46,386 nt of DNA from Gammaproteobacteria bacterium (GCA_015488295.1 WFOC01000094.1:1-46386), one strand, 5' to 3'; shown: positions 1 to 8,036, counted from the first letter of the stretch. Notes: generated by a model from the sequence alone, not told the origin. Program-made: numbers and translations.

Positions 1-35
1 GGTTATGCACTTATTATACGAATCCGCGGCATATA

Positions 36-49
36 AAAACACGTGTTTT
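36..49. repeat. 14-bp perfect palindrome centred on CACGTG
   Basis: AAAACACGTGTTTT is a perfect palindrome in the AT-rich 128 bases before the first gene. It lies about 80 bases beyond the stop of the minus-strand gene, so it could be a hairpin in that transcript or a protein-binding site of a gene outside the window. There is no convincing uridine run and I assign no function. I see no gene in bases 1-128. Confidence 0.4.
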
Positions 50-128
50 ATATTTTTTGTTTTTGTTGGTTTTCTGGTAACAACCGGCATTATTAGAACT
101 TTAGTCGCTTGAAACAGATGGCAGGCTT

Positions 129-1190
129 TTATATGTTTGTTCCTTCAAGGGCATCTGCAGGAATATCTTTAATGCCATTGATTAGTACCGATGTTTTATA
201 ACCTTTCTCGCCGAGGATGTAGGAGGCGGATGCGCTGCGGCGTTCGGTGTCGCAATATAAAATATAATTAACCATGGGATCGAGTTCTTTCATTTTCAGC
301 CGAAGAAAGATCAATGGCATGTGTGTTGCATTTTTGATGTGGGCCGACTGGTATTCAGCCGGCAGACGTACGTCCAGCCATATTGCTTCACCATTGCTTA
401 CTTTCAGGTTGGCGGTGGTGTAATCGACTTTCTCGATCATCGGTTCGTTGAGCAATTTGAGAAAGTTTTCTTTAGACAGGCGGCTGAGTGTGCCTTTGGT
501 TAGCATCACGATGGATGCATTACGTGTTGTGTCAGAGATCAGCGCTTCTTCACCAAAAGTATCACCGGTACTGAGTTCGGCCAGTTTTATTTCTTTATTC
601 TGTCCGGGGTTTTTTCGTGTCACCATGCAGCGACCGGACTTTATGATGTAGAAGTAATCACCGGGGTCCCCCTGGCTGATGATGCGGTCACCGGCACTGG
701 CTTCGATGTCTTCCAGGCTGGTAAAAATTGTCTGGATATTTGCTGGCGGGATGCGGCGAAAGGATTCGGTTTGCAGCAGTTTTGTCATCCAGTCATCATC
801 ATCGCCACTGCTGAGTTCTTCGACCTGGAAGTTGCCGGTTTGATCCCATGCCAGCATCAGGTCGAGCAGGTCGGCATCGACTTTAAAGACAACAGCGTCA
901 GATGAGGCGATGCATGAAAAATTTCGCGGGATAATGTGTGCGATGGCAGAGCGCGCATCGGCAGTGCCGGCTTCGATGGTTTTTAATGTTTTACCGGCTT
1001 TTATCAGATCGACATTGCCGGTGTAAAGAAACAGGTGCTGGTCATCGCGGTCGCCTTCCCTGAAAACGGTGTCACCTTTTTTGAGTTCAAGTACTTCCAG
1101 TTTCTCGGCAATCTCCTTCAGGCTTTCGGGGGGGAGTGAATCAAGCGGCTGATAGTTATTAAGATTCAGGAAGGAGATCTTTGTACTCAT
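129..1190 (-). CDS. Double cyclic-nucleotide-binding domain protein with C-terminal rhodanese domain
   Basis: This 353-residue soluble protein has no signal peptide. Residues about 17-125 form a first cNMP-like beta barrel whose phosphate-binding cassette is not recognisable. Residues about 140-255 form a second barrel with a good cassette: F212-G-E-E-A-L, then Arg223 in TTRNAS, which is where CRP-like domains hold the cyclic phosphate. Residues about 256-345 form a rhodanese domain (WLDVRLPAEY; active-site loop starting at Cys313 in YCDTERRS). A cysteine in that loop suggests sulfur-transfer capacity. The fusion implies ligand-sensed sulfur chemistry or a regulatory scaffold; the ligand and acceptor cannot be read from sequence. 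It lies 58 bases downstream of mltD on the same strand, so co-transcription is possible. The ATG at 1190 fits the domain start. Confidence 0.8.
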   Translation of the reverse strand: MSTKISFLNLNNYQPLDSLPPESLKEIAEKLEVLELKKGDTVFREGDRDDQHLFLYTGNVDLIKAGKTLKTIEAGTADARSAIAHIIPRNFSCIASSDAVVFKVDADLLDLMLAWDQTGNFQVEELSSGDDDDWMTKLLQTESFRRIPPANIQTIFTSLEDIEASAGDRIISQGDPGDYFYIIKSGRCMVTRKNPGQNKEIKLAELSTGDTFGEEALISDTTRNASIVMLTKGTLSRLSKENFLKLLNEPMIEKVDYTTANLKVSNGEAIWLDVRLPAEYQSAHIKNATHMPLIFLRLKMKELDPMVNYILYCDTERRSASASYILGEKGYKTSVLINGIKDIPADALEGTNI

Positions 1191-1248
1191 TTGCTTAATA
1201 CCGGGTTTTTTACTGATTGCTTAAAGTTTATTTTAAGTGAATAAAATG

Positions 1249-2922
1249 CTAACCCTGTTTGCCGCTCTGTTCGGTGACATCAATGTACAGTTTGAGGCGT
1301 TGCCCGGGCTGGATATATTTTCCTTTGATACTGTTCCAGCGGTGCAGATCTTTTACATTAACACGGTAGCGACTGGCGATGCGTGATAGAGAATCACCAT
1401 TTCTTACCGTGTAATGAATCGACTTGATGGTGTTGCCTGGGTTATGTGTTTTTGCGGCGACTGTTTTTGTATCTGATGACCAGATCACCAGTTTCTGACC
1501 TTTCTTTAAAGGGTCTTTGATCGCCATGCCATTCCACTTTGCCAGCTTGTGCATATTGACCTTGTACTTTCTGGCGATGGTCCAGAAGCTCTCGCCGTTT
1601 TGTACGATGTGGTTGATGCGCTTGCTGCGGCTGCCGCGTTTGGTATTTTGTGTGGCTTTTAAACGTTGTGATGAGGATAGTGCATAACTGGCATTGTCTT
1701 TGCTGGAGACCGGTATCATGATGTGCTTGCCGGCGCGTATGTTGTTGCCACGTATGTTGTTGACTTTTTTCAGGTGTTTTACCGAGGTGTTGTATTTCAC
1801 CGCGATGTGACTGAGCGTTTCGCCGGATTTTATTTTGTGTCGTGCCCAGCGTAGATGTTTGCTGGCTGGTAGTTTTGCATAATTTTTTTCGAACGCTTCC
1901 GCTGCCGCGTACGGTAAAATCAGGCTATGCGGGCCGTCAGGATCAGTCGCCCAGCGATTAAACGCCGGGTTATAGTTGTACAGTGTTTCCAGATCCAGTT
2001 CAGCCAGTTCGGCGGCCAGTGCGAGATCGATTTGTGCGTTTATTTTTACCTGTTTAAAGCCGGGAGCATCCGGAATGCAGCGCAGGCTGACTGAATACTT
2101 TTCAGGATTGGTAATGATTTCTTTAAGCGCGAGCAGTTTTGGCACATACATGCGAGTTTCTTTTGGCAACTTCAAATGCCAGAAATCAGTCGGACGATTG
2201 AGTTTTTTATTGCGCCTGATCGCACGTTGCACCGTACCCGAACCGGAGTTGTATGCTGCCAGTGCCAGCATCCAGTCGCCCTTGAAAAGCTTGTTGAGGT
2301 TTTCCAGGTAATTTAAAGCAGCCTGGGTTGATGCATAAATATCGCGTCGCCCGTCATACCACCAGTTTTGTTTCAGACCATAATGCCGCCCGGTAGCGGG
2401 AATGAATTGCCAGATGCCGGCAGCGCGGCCGTGTGAATAAGCAAATGGCTGGTAGGCACTTTCGACGATGGGCAGTAACACCAGCTCGGTAGGCAGATTG
2501 CGTTTTTCAGTTTCTTCCAGAATGTAGTGCAGGAAGGGGTCGGCGCGGAGCATGACACGTTGCAGGTATCTGTTATGTTTGGCGAACCATTTAACTTCAC
2601 TCTGCAAGGCTTTGTGTTCTATGTCGTCGGGTAGCTGGAAGCCGGCGCGTACACGAGGCCAGATGCTGTGAGTTGTTTCTGTGTCCAGGTATAGTTCTTC
2701 GAACTGATCGAACTCGGCGGCTTCCTGTTCTGCCAGTAATGCCGCTTTATCGGCGGCTGCCTGCCGGGCTTTTTCAGCGTTCTGGATTTTTTCTGCGGAA
2801 GCATCTGTTTCAGCAGCCGGTGTTCTGATTTCATTGCACGCAACAAGTGCAAAAGCACCAAGTAAAACAAGTACTGCTTTGATTGAAGCGTGCTCTGGAA
2901 AGGAAAGGAATTTATTTTTCAA
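1249..2922 (-). CDS. mltD: Membrane-bound lytic murein transglycosylase D with three LysM domains
   Basis: MltD cleaves the MurNAc-GlcNAc bond of peptidoglycan, producing 1,6-anhydro ends, from the periplasmic face of the outer membrane. The 557-residue product begins with a lipoprotein signal (lipobox LVAC, Cys29), then a linker rich in Ala, Glu and Lys. The SLT domain spans about 110-240, with catalytic Glu154 in PIVESAYQP followed by the family block AAGIWQFIPATGRHYGL and the AAYNSGSGTV motif. Three LysM peptidoglycan-binding domains follow at about 360-402, 433-480 and 500-546; E. coli MltD has two. The start is a TTG at 2922, placed to give the signal peptide. The gene diverges from rnhA, recalling the mltD-gloB-rnhA-dnaQ neighbourhood of enterics, but gloB is absent. 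Confidence 0.93.
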   Translation of the reverse strand: MKNKFLSFPEHASIKAVLVLLGAFALVACNEIRTPAAETDASAEKIQNAEKARQAAADKAALLAEQEAAEFDQFEELYLDTETTHSIWPRVRAGFQLPDDIEHKALQSEVKWFAKHNRYLQRVMLRADPFLHYILEETEKRNLPTELVLLPIVESAYQPFAYSHGRAAGIWQFIPATGRHYGLKQNWWYDGRRDIYASTQAALNYLENLNKLFKGDWMLALAAYNSGSGTVQRAIRRNKKLNRPTDFWHLKLPKETRMYVPKLLALKEIITNPEKYSVSLRCIPDAPGFKQVKINAQIDLALAAELAELDLETLYNYNPAFNRWATDPDGPHSLILPYAAAEAFEKNYAKLPASKHLRWARHKIKSGETLSHIAVKYNTSVKHLKKVNNIRGNNIRAGKHIMIPVSSKDNASYALSSSQRLKATQNTKRGSRSKRINHIVQNGESFWTIARKYKVNMHKLAKWNGMAIKDPLKKGQKLVIWSSDTKTVAAKTHNPGNTIKSIHYTVRNGDSLSRIASRYRVNVKDLHRWNSIKGKYIQPGQRLKLYIDVTEQSGKQG

Positions 2923-2983
2923 GGTCTTAACACTGTTAATTTTTATTATTCAAGTAATGGCGCGATGTATTTATTTCTTTTCG

Positions 2984-3074
2984 GTAACAGCGCCGGGCAT
3001 GGTATTCGTGCTGTTACTGATTTTACGCATATTTCAACTGGTCTTATCCGTGGCAGCGCGATAATATCGCTGCC
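2984..3074. promoter_or_regulatory. Divergent mltD/rnhA intergenic region with two inverted repeats
   Basis: The 214-base gap between the two divergent genes contains GTAACAGC (2984-2991) paired with GCTGTTAC (3010-3017), and GGCAGCG (3052-3058) paired with CGCTGCC (3068-3074). Both are perfect inverted repeats. The second surrounds a small GATAATATC palindrome. They may be operators or leader hairpins for either gene. I could not identify convincing -35/-10 boxes. Confidence 0.35.
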
Positions 3075-3136
3075 TTGCCATAATCATGTTGTTTACAAGC
3101 TTAAATTGTACAGCATCAACACAAAAATAGGCTTAT

Positions 3137-3586
3137 ATGAGCGCAAATATTGTAGAAATATATACCGACGGTGCCTGCCGTGGAAATCCCGGGCCCGGTG
3201 GTTGGGGTGCCAGTTTACGTTACAATGGACAGCAGAAAGACCTGTATGGTTCAGAGGCAAAAACCACGAATAATCGCATGGAGCTGATGGCGGTGATTCA
3301 GGCACTGGAGTCGTTGACGCGGTCGTGCCCGGTAAAAGTCTACACCGACTCAAAATACGTGCTTGATGGCATAACCCAGTGGCTGCCTAACTGGAAAAAA
3401 CGTGGCTGGAAAACAGCGGCAAAAAAACCGGTAAAAAATGCAGATCTGTGGCAGCGTCTGGATGCATTGGTGCAGGCGAATGATGTTAGCTGGCAGTGGG
3501 TGAAGGGGCATTCCGGGCATGATGGCAATGAGTATGCCGATATGCTGGCGAATCGTGGTATCGACGAGATGCAGAATAACCAATGA
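3137..3586 (+). CDS. rnhA: Ribonuclease HI
   Basis: RNase HI cuts the RNA strand of RNA-DNA hybrids, removing R-loops and primers in the cytoplasm. The 149-residue protein has the usual length and the full catalytic set: Asp in [17 protein letters not shown], Glu in [13 protein letters not shown], Asp in VYTDSKYV, and the C-terminal Asp of [14 protein letters not shown]. The ATG at 3137 gives the expected N-terminus ([12 protein letters not shown]). It precedes dnaQ by 60 bases, the widely conserved rnhA-dnaQ order. Together with rnhB at 13250 the cell has both RNase H classes in this window. Confidence 0.97.
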   Translation: MSANIVEIYTDGACRGNPGPGGWGASLRYNGQQKDLYGSEAKTTNNRMELMAVIQALESLTRSCPVKVYTDSKYVLDGITQWLPNWKKRGWKTAAKKPVKNADLWQRLDALVQANDVSWQWVKGHSGHDGNEYADMLANRGIDEMQNNQ

Positions 3587-3592
3587 AAAGCG

Positions 3593-3621
3593 TACTGAAA
3601 TCGTTCCAGACGATTTCAGTA
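3593..3621 (+). other. 12-bp perfect hairpin between rnhA and dnaQ
   Basis: TACTGAAATCGT (3593-3604) pairs perfectly with ACGATTTCAGTA (3610-3621) around a 5-nt loop. No T-run follows, so it is not a standard intrinsic terminator. It may stabilise the rnhA 3' end or separate the two cistrons. Its position directly between the rnhA stop and the dnaQ ribosome-binding site is the only functional hint. Confidence 0.5.
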
Positions 3622-3646
3622 TTCACTCCATCCATGGAGATAAAAA

Positions 3647-4360
3647 ATGAAAAATGAAAAATCAGTAAATACCAGGCAGATCGTTCTTGATACGGAGACC
3701 ACCGGTCTTGATCCCAGGCAGGGGCACAAGATCATCGAGATCGGTTGTGTGGAGATGATCAACCGGCGTTTGACCGGCAATAATTATCACCAGTTTATTC
3801 AGCCGGATCGCGAGATCGATGAAGGTGCACAGGCGGTGCATGGCATCAGCAACGAGTTTCTTGCTGATAAGCCGCGCTTTGCCGATGTGGTGAAAGATTT
3901 TATCGAGTACATCGACGGTGCTGAACTGATCATCCATAACGCACCGTTCGATGTGGGCTTCATCGACCATGAATTCAAGTGGGCGGGTGCGGAATACGGC
4001 AGCGTCGCCAGTTATTGCTCGGTGATTGATACCCTGGTGATGGCGCGCAAAATGCGTCCCGGCAAGAAGAATAACCTTGACGTATTGTGTAAGGAATACG
4101 AAGTAAATAACGCGCATCGTGAGTTGCACGGCGCGTTACTCGATGCCGAGTTGCTGGCTGAAGTTTATCTGCGCATGACGGGCGGGCAGAGTGTGCTGTC
4201 GCTGGACAGTGAAGAAAGCTCTGATTCAGACACGGGCGAGACAGTTGTTAAAAAATTATCCGCTGACAGAAAACCGATAAAGATCATTCGGGCGAATGAG
4301 GAAGAGTTGAAAGCGCATCAGGCTATCGTCGAAAAGATGGGGGATAGCGCGAGCTGGTAG
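3647..4360 (+). CDS. dnaQ: DNA polymerase III epsilon subunit (3'-5' proofreading exonuclease)
   Basis: Epsilon is the proofreading exonuclease of the replicative polymerase core and binds DnaE (encoded at 14901). The 237-residue protein has the DEDDh motifs: DTETTGLD (ExoI), HNAPFDVGFID (ExoII) and HRELHGALLDAELLA (ExoIII), then a variable, acidic linker and a C-terminal segment for polymerase binding (about 210-237). ATG 3647 has GGAGA 6 bases upstream. The initiator and first codons (MKNEKSV) lie within a tandem 7-nt unit AAAAATG/AAAAATC at about 3642-3662, the same unit used in the palindromic repeats at 7571, 18443 and 38626; conserved sequence (TRQIVLDTETTG) begins only after it. The N-terminus may therefore be repeat-derived. 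Confidence 0.96.
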   Translation: MKNEKSVNTRQIVLDTETTGLDPRQGHKIIEIGCVEMINRRLTGNNYHQFIQPDREIDEGAQAVHGISNEFLADKPRFADVVKDFIEYIDGAELIIHNAPFDVGFIDHEFKWAGAEYGSVASYCSVIDTLVMARKMRPGKKNNLDVLCKEYEVNNAHRELHGALLDAELLAEVYLRMTGGQSVLSLDSEESSDSDTGETVVKKLSADRKPIKIIRANEEELKAHQAIVEKMGDSASW

Positions 4361-4363
4361 ATG

Positions 4364-4493
4364 AGGAAAGTTGGCAGTTGGCAGTTACAAACAAAAGCCC
4401 CTGATTTTAAGTGTAGGCTGGCATAAGCGATAGCGTTGCCGGCGGTTTTTAGCTTTTGATTTTACTGCCAACTGCCAACTGCCAACTTCCTTT
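4364..4493. repeat. Heptamer-armed palindromic element, family 1 copy A
   Basis: The left arm (about 4366-4387) holds tandem GTTGGCA units; the right arm (about 4464-4490) holds three CTGCCAA units, its reverse complement. Inner segments CAAAAGC and GCTTTTG also pair, giving a long stem with a loop containing GCATAAGC. It fills the gap between the convergent dnaQ and smpB genes. Related copies are at 5091, 27451 and 36061. Confidence 0.85.
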
Positions 4494-4522
4494 TCCTTAA
4501 AAATTCACCGAATTTTTAAGGA
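4494..4522 (-). terminator. 13-bp hairpin overlapping the smpB stop codon
   Basis: TCCTTAAAAATTC (4494-4506) pairs perfectly with GAATTTTTAAGGA (4510-4522) around a 3-nt loop. The stem includes the last codons and stop of smpB. It may act as a 3'-end structure for smpB mRNA, but there is no downstream U-run on the minus strand, so the terminator label is tentative. Confidence 0.4.
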
Positions 4523-4984
4523 CCTGGCCTTTTCCCGCTTCCAGTCGCGGTCTTTAATCGCGGCACGTTTATCGTGTTCTTTTTTACCCTTGGCCAGGCC
4601 GATGTCTATTTTCACCCGGCCATTTTTTTTCCAGTACAGCGCCAGCGGCACCAGGGTGTAACCCTTGCGTTCGATCTGGCCGATGAGGCGGTCGATCTCG
4701 TGGCGGTGCATGAGAATCTTTCGTGAGCGTGTCGGGCTGGGGTGAATGTGGGTCGAGGTAGTGATCAACGGTGTGATGGTGCCGCCGACCCATTCCAGCT
4801 CGCCGTTTTTGGCAAAGATATAACTTTCGTCAATTTGTGCCTTACCCGCGCGCAGGCTTTTTACTTCCCAGCCTTCCAGCGCCAGGCCGGCTTCGTAATT
4901 ACTTTCGATGGTGTAATCAAAACGGGCTTTGCGGTTGCGTGCGATGGTATTGTCGTTTTGTTTTTTCTTTGGTTTTTTAGCCAT
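4505..4984 (-). CDS. smpB: SsrA-binding protein SmpB
   Basis: SmpB binds the tRNA-like domain of tmRNA and delivers it to stalled ribosomes for trans-translation. The protein of 159 residues from ATG 4984 ([11 protein letters not shown]) has the usual length and family blocks: [31 protein letters not shown], and the basic C-terminal tail [17 protein letters not shown]. An upstream in-frame ATG at 5050 would add 22 unrelated residues and is rejected. Neighbours ratA, ratB and bamE match the usual smpB locus, with a transporter gene inserted between. No ssrA gene is visible in the window. Confidence 0.95.
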   Translation of the reverse strand: MAKKPKKKQNDNTIARNRKARFDYTIESNYEAGLALEGWEVKSLRAGKAQIDESYIFAKNGELEWVGGTITPLITTSTHIHPSPTRSRKILMHRHEIDRLIGQIERKGYTLVPLALYWKKNGRVKIDIGLAKGKKEHDKRAAIKDRDWKREKARSLKIR

Positions 4985-5090
4985 GATGTACTGATAGACA
5001 GCGGGCAGAATCTGGTCGGCAAGTATAGGGCAGATTACACAGTCTGTCATTGCTTTAAGTGAGGGATGAGGTCTGTTTTCTGCCAGGAGG

Positions 5091-5197
5091 GGAAGTTGGC
5101 AGTTTGCAGTCGGCAGTTATCAGTTAAAAACAAAAAATCTGAAAACCACGTAATTTGCCGCACAAGCAATGCTTTTGCTTTTTACTGCCAACTTCGC
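5091..5197. repeat. Heptamer-armed palindromic element, family 1 copy B
   Basis: The left arm (about 5092-5130) contains five 7-nt units varying around GTTGGCA. The right arm (about 5171-5195) ends in ACTGCCAACTTC. The loop contains GCACAAGC, matching the GCATAAGC of copies A and D. It lies upstream of smpB and of the transporter gene, about 110 bases from either start. Confidence 0.8.
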
Positions 5198-5260
5198 CTT
5201 TGACTCATAAGCAGAATTAAATAATTGCTAAAATTACAAATCGGGTTCACTCTACGATGG

Positions 5261-5312
5261 CTATTTAACAATATTCTCAAAAATAGCTTGAGTCGCTGCT
5301 ATATATTGTTAA
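5261..5312 (+). promoter_or_regulatory. Overlapping inverted repeats in the transporter leader
   Basis: TTAACAATAT (5265-5274) pairs with ATATTGTTAA (5303-5312), a perfect 10-bp repeat ending 31 bases before the transporter ATG. CTATTT (5261-5266) can instead pair with AAATAG (5280-5285). The two pairings share bases 5265-5266, so they are mutually exclusive. This suggests an operator or a switchable leader. No regulator can be assigned. Confidence 0.4.
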
Positions 5313-5343
5313 AAATGAAGGTTAAATAATAATAACGAAATCT

Positions 5344-6720
5344 ATGGCTGAACAACGCACGTCAATTCATGGTCAGTGGACCAATCGCACCGTTTTTATC
5401 CTCGCGGCTACCGGCTCTGCCGTGGGTCTGGGTAATATCTGGAAGTTCCCGTATATAACCGGGGAGAATGGTGGCGGCACCTTTGTGCTGGTTTACCTGT
5501 TGTGCATTGCGCTGATCGGCATTCCTATCATGATGGCCGAGATTATGCTGGGCCGGCGTGGCAAACAAAGTCCGATCAATACCATGATTGCGCTGGCAAA
5601 AGAAGAGCGCCGTAGTCCGGGCTGGGTCTGGCTGGGCTGGATGGGTGTGGTCGCCGGCTTCCTGATTCTGTCTTATTATAGCGTGATCGCCGGCTGGGCG
5701 ATGTCTTATGTGTTCCGCACCGGTGGCGGCATGTTTCTCGGGGTGACTGCCGACGGGGTGAACAGTATTTTTACCGACCTGGTGAGTGACCCGGAACGAT
5801 TGCTGGCATGGCATACACTGTTTATGGTGATGACCATGATGGTGGTGTCGCGCGGCGTGAAAAACGGCATCGAGAGAGCCGTGACCTTCTTGATGCCGCT
5901 GTTGTTTGGCCTGCTTATTGTGATTGTTATTTATGCCATGACCACCGGTTATTTCATGGAAGGGGTGCAGTTTTTATTTACTCCCGGCTCGATTGATGGC
6001 AAGGGTGTTTTAATTGCGATGGGGCATGCCTTTTTCACTCTGAGTCTGGGCATGGGCGCAATCATGGTGTATGGCTCGTATCTGTCGAAAGACCATTCCA
6101 TTGTGCAGGCTGCTATCTGGATTGCGCTGGCGGATACTGTGGTGGCGTTGCTTGCCGGTCTTGCGATTTTCCCCATTGTTTTTGCCAACGGGCTGGAGCC
6201 GGGCGCAGGGCCGGGGCTGATTTTCCAGACCCTGCCGATTGCTTTTGGTCACATGCAGGGCGGCACACTGGTGGGCGTGGTGTTCTTCACATTGCTGGTG
6301 TTCGCGGCCTGGACCTCGGCGATTTCGCTGATTGAGCCGGCGGTGGCTTATCTGGTCGAAAATAAAGGCCTGACGCGCATTTATGCCTCGGTGTTAATCG
6401 GCGTGTTCACCTGGTTTGTTGGTCTGGGCACGGTATTTTCTTTCAATATCTGGAAAGATAAAACGTTTAGCATCCCTTACATGTTCGATAACTTTACGTT
6501 TTTTGATACCCTGGATTATCTCACCGCAAATATCATGTTACCGCTGGGAGGGTTATTCATCGCCATCTTTGCGGCCTGGGTGATGCGTCAGCAGTCGACG
6601 CGTGATGAGCTGGCGACGTATCCTTTCATCTATATGGTGTGGCGTGTGCTGGTGCGATTCATTACGCCGCTGGCGGTGATAGTGGTATTTTTGAACGCGA
6701 TTGGTGCCATCAAAATCTAG
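5344..6720 (+). CDS. Sodium-dependent transporter of the neurotransmitter:sodium symporter family
   Basis: Bacterial NSS proteins of the LeuT fold couple inward Na+ movement to uptake of an amino acid or related solute across the inner membrane. The 458-residue protein has about 11-12 hydrophobic segments. TM1 carries the signature AATGSAVGLGNIWKFPYI followed by ENGGGTFVLVYLLC, where Na+ and substrate sites lie. TM6 region TLSLGMGAIMVYGSYL and TM8 region AAWTSAISLIEP are also recognisable. The substrate cannot be predicted. ATG 5344 gives a short cytoplasmic N-terminus as in the family, though no clear ribosome-binding site is seen. It lies between smpB and ratA and ends in a strong terminator, so it is a single-gene unit with its own leader. 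Confidence 0.92.
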   Translation: MAEQRTSIHGQWTNRTVFILAATGSAVGLGNIWKFPYITGENGGGTFVLVYLLCIALIGIPIMMAEIMLGRRGKQSPINTMIALAKEERRSPGWVWLGWMGVVAGFLILSYYSVIAGWAMSYVFRTGGGMFLGVTADGVNSIFTDLVSDPERLLAWHTLFMVMTMMVVSRGVKNGIERAVTFLMPLLFGLLIVIVIYAMTTGYFMEGVQFLFTPGSIDGKGVLIAMGHAFFTLSLGMGAIMVYGSYLSKDHSIVQAAIWIALADTVVALLAGLAIFPIVFANGLEPGAGPGLIFQTLPIAFGHMQGGTLVGVVFFTLLVFAAWTSAISLIEPAVAYLVENKGLTRIYASVLIGVFTWFVGLGTVFSFNIWKDKTFSIPYMFDNFTFFDTLDYLTANIMLPLGGLFIAIFAAWVMRQQSTRDELATYPFIYMVWRVLVRFITPLAVIVVFLNAIGAIKI

Positions 6721-6762
6721 AAAACAGGATCTGGAAAATTAAGGACTAAATTGGTGAACAGG

Positions 6763-6790
6763 GATACCCCACATGCAGGGTATCTTTTTT
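6763..6790 (+). terminator. Intrinsic terminator after the transporter gene
   Basis: GATACCC (6763-6769) pairs with GGGTATC (6778-6784) around an 8-nt loop and is followed directly by a run of T to 6790. It isolates the transporter from ratA. Confidence 0.88.
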
Positions 6791-6815
6791 ATTCGGCTTA
6801 TTGTTAAGTAGTCTT

Positions 6816-7259
6816 ATGTCACATATTAAACGCAGTGCACTGGTGCATTATTCACCGGCAGAAATGTATCAACTGGTCAACGACATCGGCAGCTACCCGG
6901 AATTTTTACCGTGGTGTCGTGCCTCTGAAGTTAAAAGTGAATCAGAAACAGAGATGGTTGCTTCGGTTGAAATCGCCAAAGGTATGCTAAACAAAACCTT
7001 CACCACCCACAACAAACTGCAAAAAGATTTCCGCATCGATCTGGAGCTGGTCGATGGCCCGTTTAAAAAACTGGAGGGTTACTGGCAGTTTGATAAACTT
7101 AAAACCGAGAACGCCTGCCGGGTGAATCTCGAACTTGATTTTGAATTTGACAGCGCCATGATGTCGATTGCTGCAAAACCGATTTTTACCCAGATTGCTA
7201 ATTCGCTGGTAGATTCATTTTGCAAACGTGCGGTTGATGTTTATGGCGAGCGTGATTAG
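6816..7259 (+). CDS. ratA: RatA-type START/coenzyme Q-binding domain protein
   Basis: The 147-residue protein is a single polyketide-cyclase/START-like lipid-binding domain of the COQ10 family. E. coli RatA is reported as a toxin acting on 50S/30S ribosome association, while related proteins bind ubiquinone, so the role here is uncertain. Family blocks are SALVHYSPAEMYQLVNDI, YPEFLPWC and the C-terminal FCKRAVDVYG. ATG 6816 (MSHIKRSALV) matches homologues better than the in-frame TTG at 6801. ratB follows after 3 bases, as in the enteric ratAB pair. Confidence 0.92.
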   Translation: MSHIKRSALVHYSPAEMYQLVNDIGSYPEFLPWCRASEVKSESETEMVASVEIAKGMLNKTFTTHNKLQKDFRIDLELVDGPFKKLEGYWQFDKLKTENACRVNLELDFEFDSAMMSIAAKPIFTQIANSLVDSFCKRAVDVYGERD

Positions 7260-7262
7260 CTG

Positions 7263-7583
7263 ATGACCAGAGAAACCATTAATGTTGAAGTTGCTTATGC
7301 GCTGCCGGAGAAACAGGTAATTCGTGCGCTAAATGTCGATGTTGGCACCACCATTGGTGAAGCCATCGTGCAGTCCGGTATTATGATGGACTTTCCCGAG
7401 CTTGAGCTGGAAAACGCCAAAGTCGGCATCTTCGGCAAAGTCGCACCGATGACCAAAGTATTATCCGAGGGCGACCGCGTCGAAATCTATCGCCCGCTGA
7501 TTGCGGATCCGAAAGAGGTCAGGCGCAAGCGCGCGGCGGCGGGGAAAGAGATGAAGAAGGGAACTTCATCAAATGAAAAGTGA
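7263..7583 (+). CDS. rnfH: RnfH/RatB ubiquitin-like family protein
   Basis: This 106-residue member of the RnfH (UPF0125, RatB) family has a beta-grasp, ubiquitin-like fold. Family blocks are VEVAYALPEKQ, VGTTIGEAIVQSGI and GDRVEIYRPLIADPKEVRRKRA. Its function is unproven; it always travels with ratA or Rnf genes. It begins 3 bases after the ratA stop, so the two are translated from one mRNA. The last codons (NEK, stop) already belong to the left arm of the palindromic repeat at 7571, so the C-terminal end has been shaped by that element. Confidence 0.92.
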   Translation: MTRETINVEVAYALPEKQVIRALNVDVGTTIGEAIVQSGIMMDFPELELENAKVGIFGKVAPMTKVLSEGDRVEIYRPLIADPKEVRRKRAAAGKEMKKGTSSNEK

Positions 7584-7660
7584 ATAATGAAAAGCTTAAA
7601 CACCGTATTGTTACGCTTTGATTAGCATGAAAAAATCATTTTTCATTACTATTCATTGCC
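7571..7660. repeat. Heptamer-armed palindromic element, family 2 copy
   Basis: The left arm (7571-7594) contains units of type AATGAAAAGTGAA. The right arm (about 7625-7659) is rich in TTTTTCATT. The element spans the end of rnfH to 8 bases before the bamE stop, filling a convergent gap. The same units occur at 18443-18545, 38626-38659 and in the dnaQ start. Confidence 0.65.
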
Positions 7661-7667
7661 CGAAGGG

Positions 7668-8036
7668 CTAAGGTTCCACGTATTTAGAGTCATCAATCTT
7701 CACCAGCATGTCATTCTCAAAATACAGCGTCAGTAACGATTTTCTCTCGAAGCCCTTGTTCGGAATAAAGCGGTAGATGTAATCCCAGCGCTGATTGTGG
7801 AACGGGTCTGACAGCATTGGTGAGCCCAGGATTCTTCGTACTTCAGATTTTGACATGCCGATGGAAAGGGCTTCGAGTTGCGCCAGTTTGATGGTGTTTC
7901 CCTGTTGCAAATCCAGTTTATGTGCTTCTGGTAGCCAGTCGGCGCAGGCGCTGAGAGCCGCAATACAGCTGGCGATAAGCGCCACCTGTGTGATTTTTTT
8001 GATTGATTTCCAAATGCAAGTGGTTCTCAGTATCAT
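7668..8036 (-). CDS. bamE: Outer membrane assembly lipoprotein BamE (SmpA/OmlA)
   Basis: BamE is the small lipoprotein of the BAM complex that inserts beta-barrel proteins into the outer membrane. From ATG 8036 the product is 122 residues with a signal peptide ending in lipobox LSAC. The mature part has the family motif QGNTIKLAQLEALSIGMSKSEVRRILGSP, where GMS and LGSP are diagnostic, then DPFHNQRWDYIYRF. An upstream in-frame start at 8195 would cover the fur coding region on the other strand and is rejected. The gene diverges from fur, an arrangement common in gammaproteobacteria. Confidence 0.94.
   Translation of the reverse strand: MILRTTCIWKSIKKITQVALIASCIAALSACADWLPEAHKLDLQQGNTIKLAQLEALSIGMSKSEVRRILGSPMLSDPFHNQRWDYIYRFIPNKGFERKSLLTLYFENDMLVKIDDSKYVEP

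Noticed and set aside
5344-6720. Transporter as part of the ratA-ratB operon
   Set aside because: A strong intrinsic terminator at 6763-6790 separates it from ratA.
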